Assembly: GCA_050257395.1 (NCBI GenBank)
Contig: JBLMWU010000023.1
Coordinates: 1-8,084 of the forward strand
Direction of reading: 5' to 3'
Source of the DNA: JAIRTY01 sp050257395
GTDB lineage: Bacteria; Actinomycetota; Actinomycetes; Streptosporangiales; Streptosporangiaceae
Length of the DNA stretch: 8,084 bases
A program made the position numbers and the translations under genes. Below, piece after piece: positions 6,088 to 8,084 of this stretch. The first letter of the stretch is position 1, and the number at the start of each line of letters is the position of its first letter. Under the pieces are notes generated by a model. It searched no databases. It was not told the DNA's origin and was given only the letters and a program-made list of their open reading frames with translations.

Positions 6088-6118
6088 CGGCTGATACCGC
6101 TGCCGCGCAGATCAGCCG
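6088..6118. terminator. Branched hairpin between convergent genes
   Basis: CGGCTGAT (6088-6095) is the exact reverse complement of ATCAGCCG (6111-6118). The 15-base interior holds a second small stem, CTGC-CGC-GCAG (6100-6110), stacked against the outer arm. It lies in the gap between the tail-to-tail SCO6745-family and manA genes; the right arm covers the manA stop codon (6112-6114). It is likely a bidirectional terminator without a T tract. Confidence 0.6.
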
Positions 6119-7296
6119 GCAGTCGCGACGAAGACGGTCCCTTCGCCGGTCACGGTCACCATGCCGTCGGAGTCGGGCAGGAAGCACGATTCGCCCTGCT
6201 GGAGTTTAAGTTCGGTGCCGCCGGCGTCGCGCAACAACGCACCACCGTCGGTGCACAGGGCGATTCTGGGACCGCTCGCAGGCAGTTCCGCCCGCTCGCC
6301 GGTAAGCGTGAACCGGTACAGGCGGAATTCCGGCGCGGGGGGCATATACACGACAGCGCCAGGGACCCCGGGCAGCGGCAGCGGAGGCAGTACCGGAACA
6401 TCGGCAGCCGGATCAACGATGCGGAGCAACTCCGGAATATCGATGTGCTTTGCCGTAAGACCAGCGCGGAGCACGTTGTCAGAATTGGCGAGTACCTCTA
6501 CGCCGACTCCCGCGATGTAGGAGTGAAGGCCCCCAGCCGGCATGAACAGTGCTTCACCGGGTGCCAGCACCCGGTGCTGGAACAGCAGCGAGGCGAGCAG
6601 CCCGATATCGCCGGGATGGTCCGCCGACATGCGCACCACTGCGCCGAATGCTGCGGCGTGCACGCCGGTGCCCGCCGCCACCCGCCCGCAGGCCTGCACG
6701 ACCGCCCCGACCAGCCCGGCGCGGTCCTGCTCGGGCCAGGTCAGGATGATGCGAAGTGCCTCCGTCAAGCGTTCGGGGCCCCCGGGGCCCCGCAGCACGC
6801 TGCTCACCGGGTGCAGTTCTGCCAGCTCAATACTGTCTAGTGCGTCCGCCGCGTCACCGGGGGCACGGAAGCCCGCCAGCACCTCGAATGACGTCAGCGC
6901 GTGCAGGAGCTCCGGCTTCGGCCAGTCGTCCACGTAGGCTCGCGCGCCGTCCCGGCCCCGTTCGGCCGCGAAACCGGCCTCAGCCTGCTCCCGGCCGGGA
7001 TGGACCTGGATGGACAGCGCCTTCTCGGCAGCCAGGATTTTGAGCAGGAACGGCAGCCGTCCGCCGAAGCGGTCCCGGCACGCGACTCCGAGCTCCCGGT
7101 CCGGATCGGCCGCGACCACCGCATCGAGCGTCAGGCTCCGCCCTGCGCGGGTTAGCCCAGACGGGGCAGCGGGATGCGCGCCCATCCACAGTTCTGCCTC
7201 AGGGCCGGCCGATGGCACCGGGCGTCCCTGCAGCCCGGCGATGGCATGCCGGGAACCCCACGCGTAGGGCTGGACAACCGGTCTGAGCAAGTCCAT
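6112..7296 (-). CDS. manA: Mannose-6-phosphate isomerase, class I
   Basis: The 394-residue cytoplasmic zinc enzyme interconverts fructose-6-phosphate and mannose-6-phosphate, feeding GDP-mannose, mannosylated lipids and glycans, or mannose use. Seen: N-terminal PVVQPYAWGS and ELWMGAHP, then the zinc ligands Gln97 and His99 (SIQVHP), Glu129 (WPKPEL) and His258 (GGLHSYI), followed by the family signature GVEVLANSDNVLRAGLTAKH. Length and ligands fit type I enzymes of the E. coli ManA kind. The ATG at 7296 lacks a Shine-Dalgarno sequence but lies six bases after TACATT, so a leaderless mRNA is likely. It stands apart from other mannose genes. Its codon use is less GC-biased than the flanking catabolic genes (a hand count gives about 15 A/T endings in the first 66 codons, including AGA and CTA), which may reflect a different history. 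Confidence 0.93.
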   Translation of the reverse strand: MDLLRPVVQPYAWGSRHAIAGLQGRPVPSAGPEAELWMGAHPAAPSGLTRAGRSLTLDAVVAADPDRELGVACRDRFGGRLPFLLKILAAEKALSIQVHPGREQAEAGFAAERGRDGARAYVDDWPKPELLHALTSFEVLAGFRAPGDAADALDSIELAELHPVSSVLRGPGGPERLTEALRIILTWPEQDRAGLVGAVVQACGRVAAGTGVHAAAFGAVVRMSADHPGDIGLLASLLFQHRVLAPGEALFMPAGGLHSYIAGVGVEVLANSDNVLRAGLTAKHIDIPELLRIVDPAADVPVLPPLPLPGVPGAVVYMPPAPEFRLYRFTLTGERAELPASGPRIALCTDGGALLRDAGGTELKLQQGESCFLPDSDGMVTVTGEGTVFVATAG

Positions 7297-7302
7297 CGCG
7301 TC

Positions 7303-7308
7303 AATGTA
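7303..7308 (-). promoter_or_regulatory. -10 box TACATT for leaderless manA
   Basis: On the minus strand TACATT is followed by six bases (GACGCG) and then the ATG at 7296, putting the expected transcription start on the A of the start codon. No ribosome binding site or clear -35 box is seen. Confidence 0.55.
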
Positions 7309-7331
7309 GCCGCGTTCAGGGGTTCCCCGGA

Positions 7332-7466
7332 TCAGCTGGACCGGCGTTCGCGCACGGCTGCCACGACCTTGGCGAGCAGGGCGTCGAAAGCGTCAAGCTG
7401 CTCAGCTTCGGCAGCGCTCGCGGCGAAGGCGCGCCTGGTCACCGTGATGTGTGCCAACTTGCGCAC
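7332..7466 (-). CDS. Small hypothetical ORF upstream of manA
   Basis: An open frame in the divergent region would encode 44 residues from a GTG at 7466 (VRKLAHITVTRRAF... ending VRERRSS). It is rich in Ala, Glu and Arg, with a likely helix QLDAFDALLAKVVAAVRERR. Its third codon positions are mostly G or C (about 36 of 44), as in real genes here, and its opposite-strand frames look like shadows. I do not recognise a family. No Shine-Dalgarno or leaderless -10 fits this start; TTG at 7454 and GTG at 7442 are other options. It ends 35 bases before manA, so it could be a small first gene of that transcript or just a chance open frame. Confidence 0.33.
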   Translation of the reverse strand: MRKLAHITVTRRAFAASAAEAEQLDAFDALLAKVVAAVRERRSS

Positions 7467-7513
7467 CGGGTCTTTGCCCGGCGGCGGGCCTGCCCGGGCG
7501 GCGCGGCCGTGGC

Positions 7514-7519
7514 TACGAT
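7514..7519 (+). promoter_or_regulatory. -10 box TACGAT for a leaderless amidohydrolase transcript
   Basis: TACGAT is followed by six bases (GAACTG) and then the GTG at 7526. The layout is the same as in front of manA and the HipA-like kinase. No Shine-Dalgarno sequence lies between. Confidence 0.55.
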
Positions 7520-7525
7520 GAACTG

Positions 7526-8084
7526 GTGCCGCGAGCCGTTGACTTCCACGTCCACCTGCCGACCCCCGACTGGCTGGACGGCAGCATGGCCGGCTATGTG
7601 GAGGCCGCCGAGGCGTACTTCCGTTCACCGGTCCAGCGCAGCTCGCTGGCCGAGCTGGCGGACCGCTACCGGCAGCTCGACGCCATGGCGGTGCTGCTCG
7701 CCTGGGACGCGGAAACGGCGACCGGGCGGCCGCGGGTGCCGAACGAGACCGTCGCGGCCGCCTGCCGCGAGTTCCCGGACGTGTTCACCGGGCTCGGCAG
7801 CGTGGACCCGCACAAGGGCGACGCGGCGGTGGCGGAGGTCGCGAACATCGCCGCCCTCGGCCTGCGCGGGGTCAAGTTCCACCCGTCGCTGCAGGCGTTC
7901 GCGCCGGACGACCCCTCGTTCGACCCGGTCTTCGCGGCCTGCGAAGAACATGGCCTGCTCGCGCTGTTCCACACCGGCACCAGCGGGATCGGCGCCCGCC
8001 AGCCCGGCGGCCAGGGCATCCGGCTGGAGTACGCCCGGCCGATCCGCCTGGACGCGGTGGCGGCCGCCCACCCGGGCCTGACCG
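7526..8084 (+). CDS. Amidohydrolase (Amidohydrolase_2 family), 3' end outside the window
   Basis: The first 186 residues of a metal-dependent hydrolase are present; the frame is open at the window end. Seen: the N-terminal metal motif DFHVHLP (H8, H10), GVKFHP (K117, H119) and LFHTGTSG (H149), in the order expected of this TIM-barrel family. WDAETATGRPRVPN, GSVDPHKG and KFHPSLQAFAPDD are strongly family-like. It resembles the branch that includes Rhodococcus CouO, a hydrolase of 4-hydroxyphenyl-beta-ketoacyl-CoA, but I recall this from memory and rate the assignment as moderate; decarboxylases of the ACMSD type and generic amidohydrolases share the fold. The GTG at 7526 is chosen because the TACGAT box lies six bases upstream and the HxH motif then sits at the usual distance from the N-terminus. 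Codon use is strongly GC-biased, like the ligase. Confidence 0.85.
   Translation, partial: MPRAVDFHVHLPTPDWLDGSMAGYVEAAEAYFRSPVQRSSLAELADRYRQLDAMAVLLAWDAETATGRPRVPNETVAAACREFPDVFTGLGSVDPHKGDAAVAEVANIAALGLRGVKFHPSLQAFAPDDPSFDPVFAACEEHGLLALFHTGTSGIGARQPGGQGIRLEYARPIRLDAVAAAHPGLT

Noticed and set aside
7467..7628. Longer version of the small ORF upstream of manA, from 7628
   Set aside because: The added N-terminus is Arg/Pro-rich, overlaps the amidohydrolase start and promoter, and has no start signal.
7449..8081. Plus-strand frame of 210 codons overlapping the terminal amidohydrolase
   Set aside because: Its product is an Arg/Ser/Thr/Pro-rich shadow; the frame starting at 7526 shows the HxH, VKFHP and FHTG motifs.
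1..8084. CRISPR array, tRNA, rRNA, insertion sequence or phage attachment site
   Set aside because: No regularly spaced repeats, cloverleaf-like sequence, transposase motif or terminal inverted repeats were seen on either strand.

Overview
This is a very GC-rich window (third codon positions almost all G or C in the best genes) with actinomycete-type protein families: a FadD-like ligase, a Streptomyces SCO6745-type protein and a HipA-like kinase with DUF3037. Three genes also appear to have leaderless starts. A soil actinobacterium is the best guess; I cannot name the genus. No rRNA, tRNA, CRISPR array, transposase or phage gene is visible, and no stretch longer than about 230 bases lacks a gene.

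Layout. 1-130 is a non-coding leader with an 11-G run, a small hairpin and a dyad GTTACC-CGCT-CGTAAC just before the first ribosome binding site. 131-2637 (+) is a tight two-gene operon: an acyl-CoA synthetase overlapping by ATGA a phosphotriesterase-family metal hydrolase that is probably a lactonase. A strong hairpin at 2650-2673 separates it from a convergent class III (omega) aminotransferase (2679-3965, -). Upstream of that gene, 3987-4034 packs three dyads around an AT-rich promoter-like patch. 4035-5125 (-) is a coupled pair: a compact HipA-like kinase (GTG start at 5125) followed through a GTGA overlap by a DUF3037 protein. A 128-base divergent region leads to an SCO6745-family protein (5254-6072, +), which converges through a branched hairpin on a class I mannose-6-phosphate isomerase (6112-7296, -). 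The 229-base divergent region 7297-7525 may hold one small ORF. An amidohydrolase of the Amidohydrolase_2 type (7526 to the window end, +) closes the window and is cut off.

How the parts fit. The ligase, the lactonase-like enzyme, the aminotransferase and the terminal amidohydrolase look like carboxylic-acid or lactone catabolism: ring opening by the hydrolase, then CoA activation by the ligase. ManA links fructose-6-phosphate to mannose metabolism and looks like an unrelated housekeeping gene with a lower GC3. The least understood unit is the HipA-like kinase/DUF3037 pair: it has an intact kinase motif set, no HipB-like antitoxin next to it and a conserved but uncharacterised partner. It is the best candidate for an undescribed system here.
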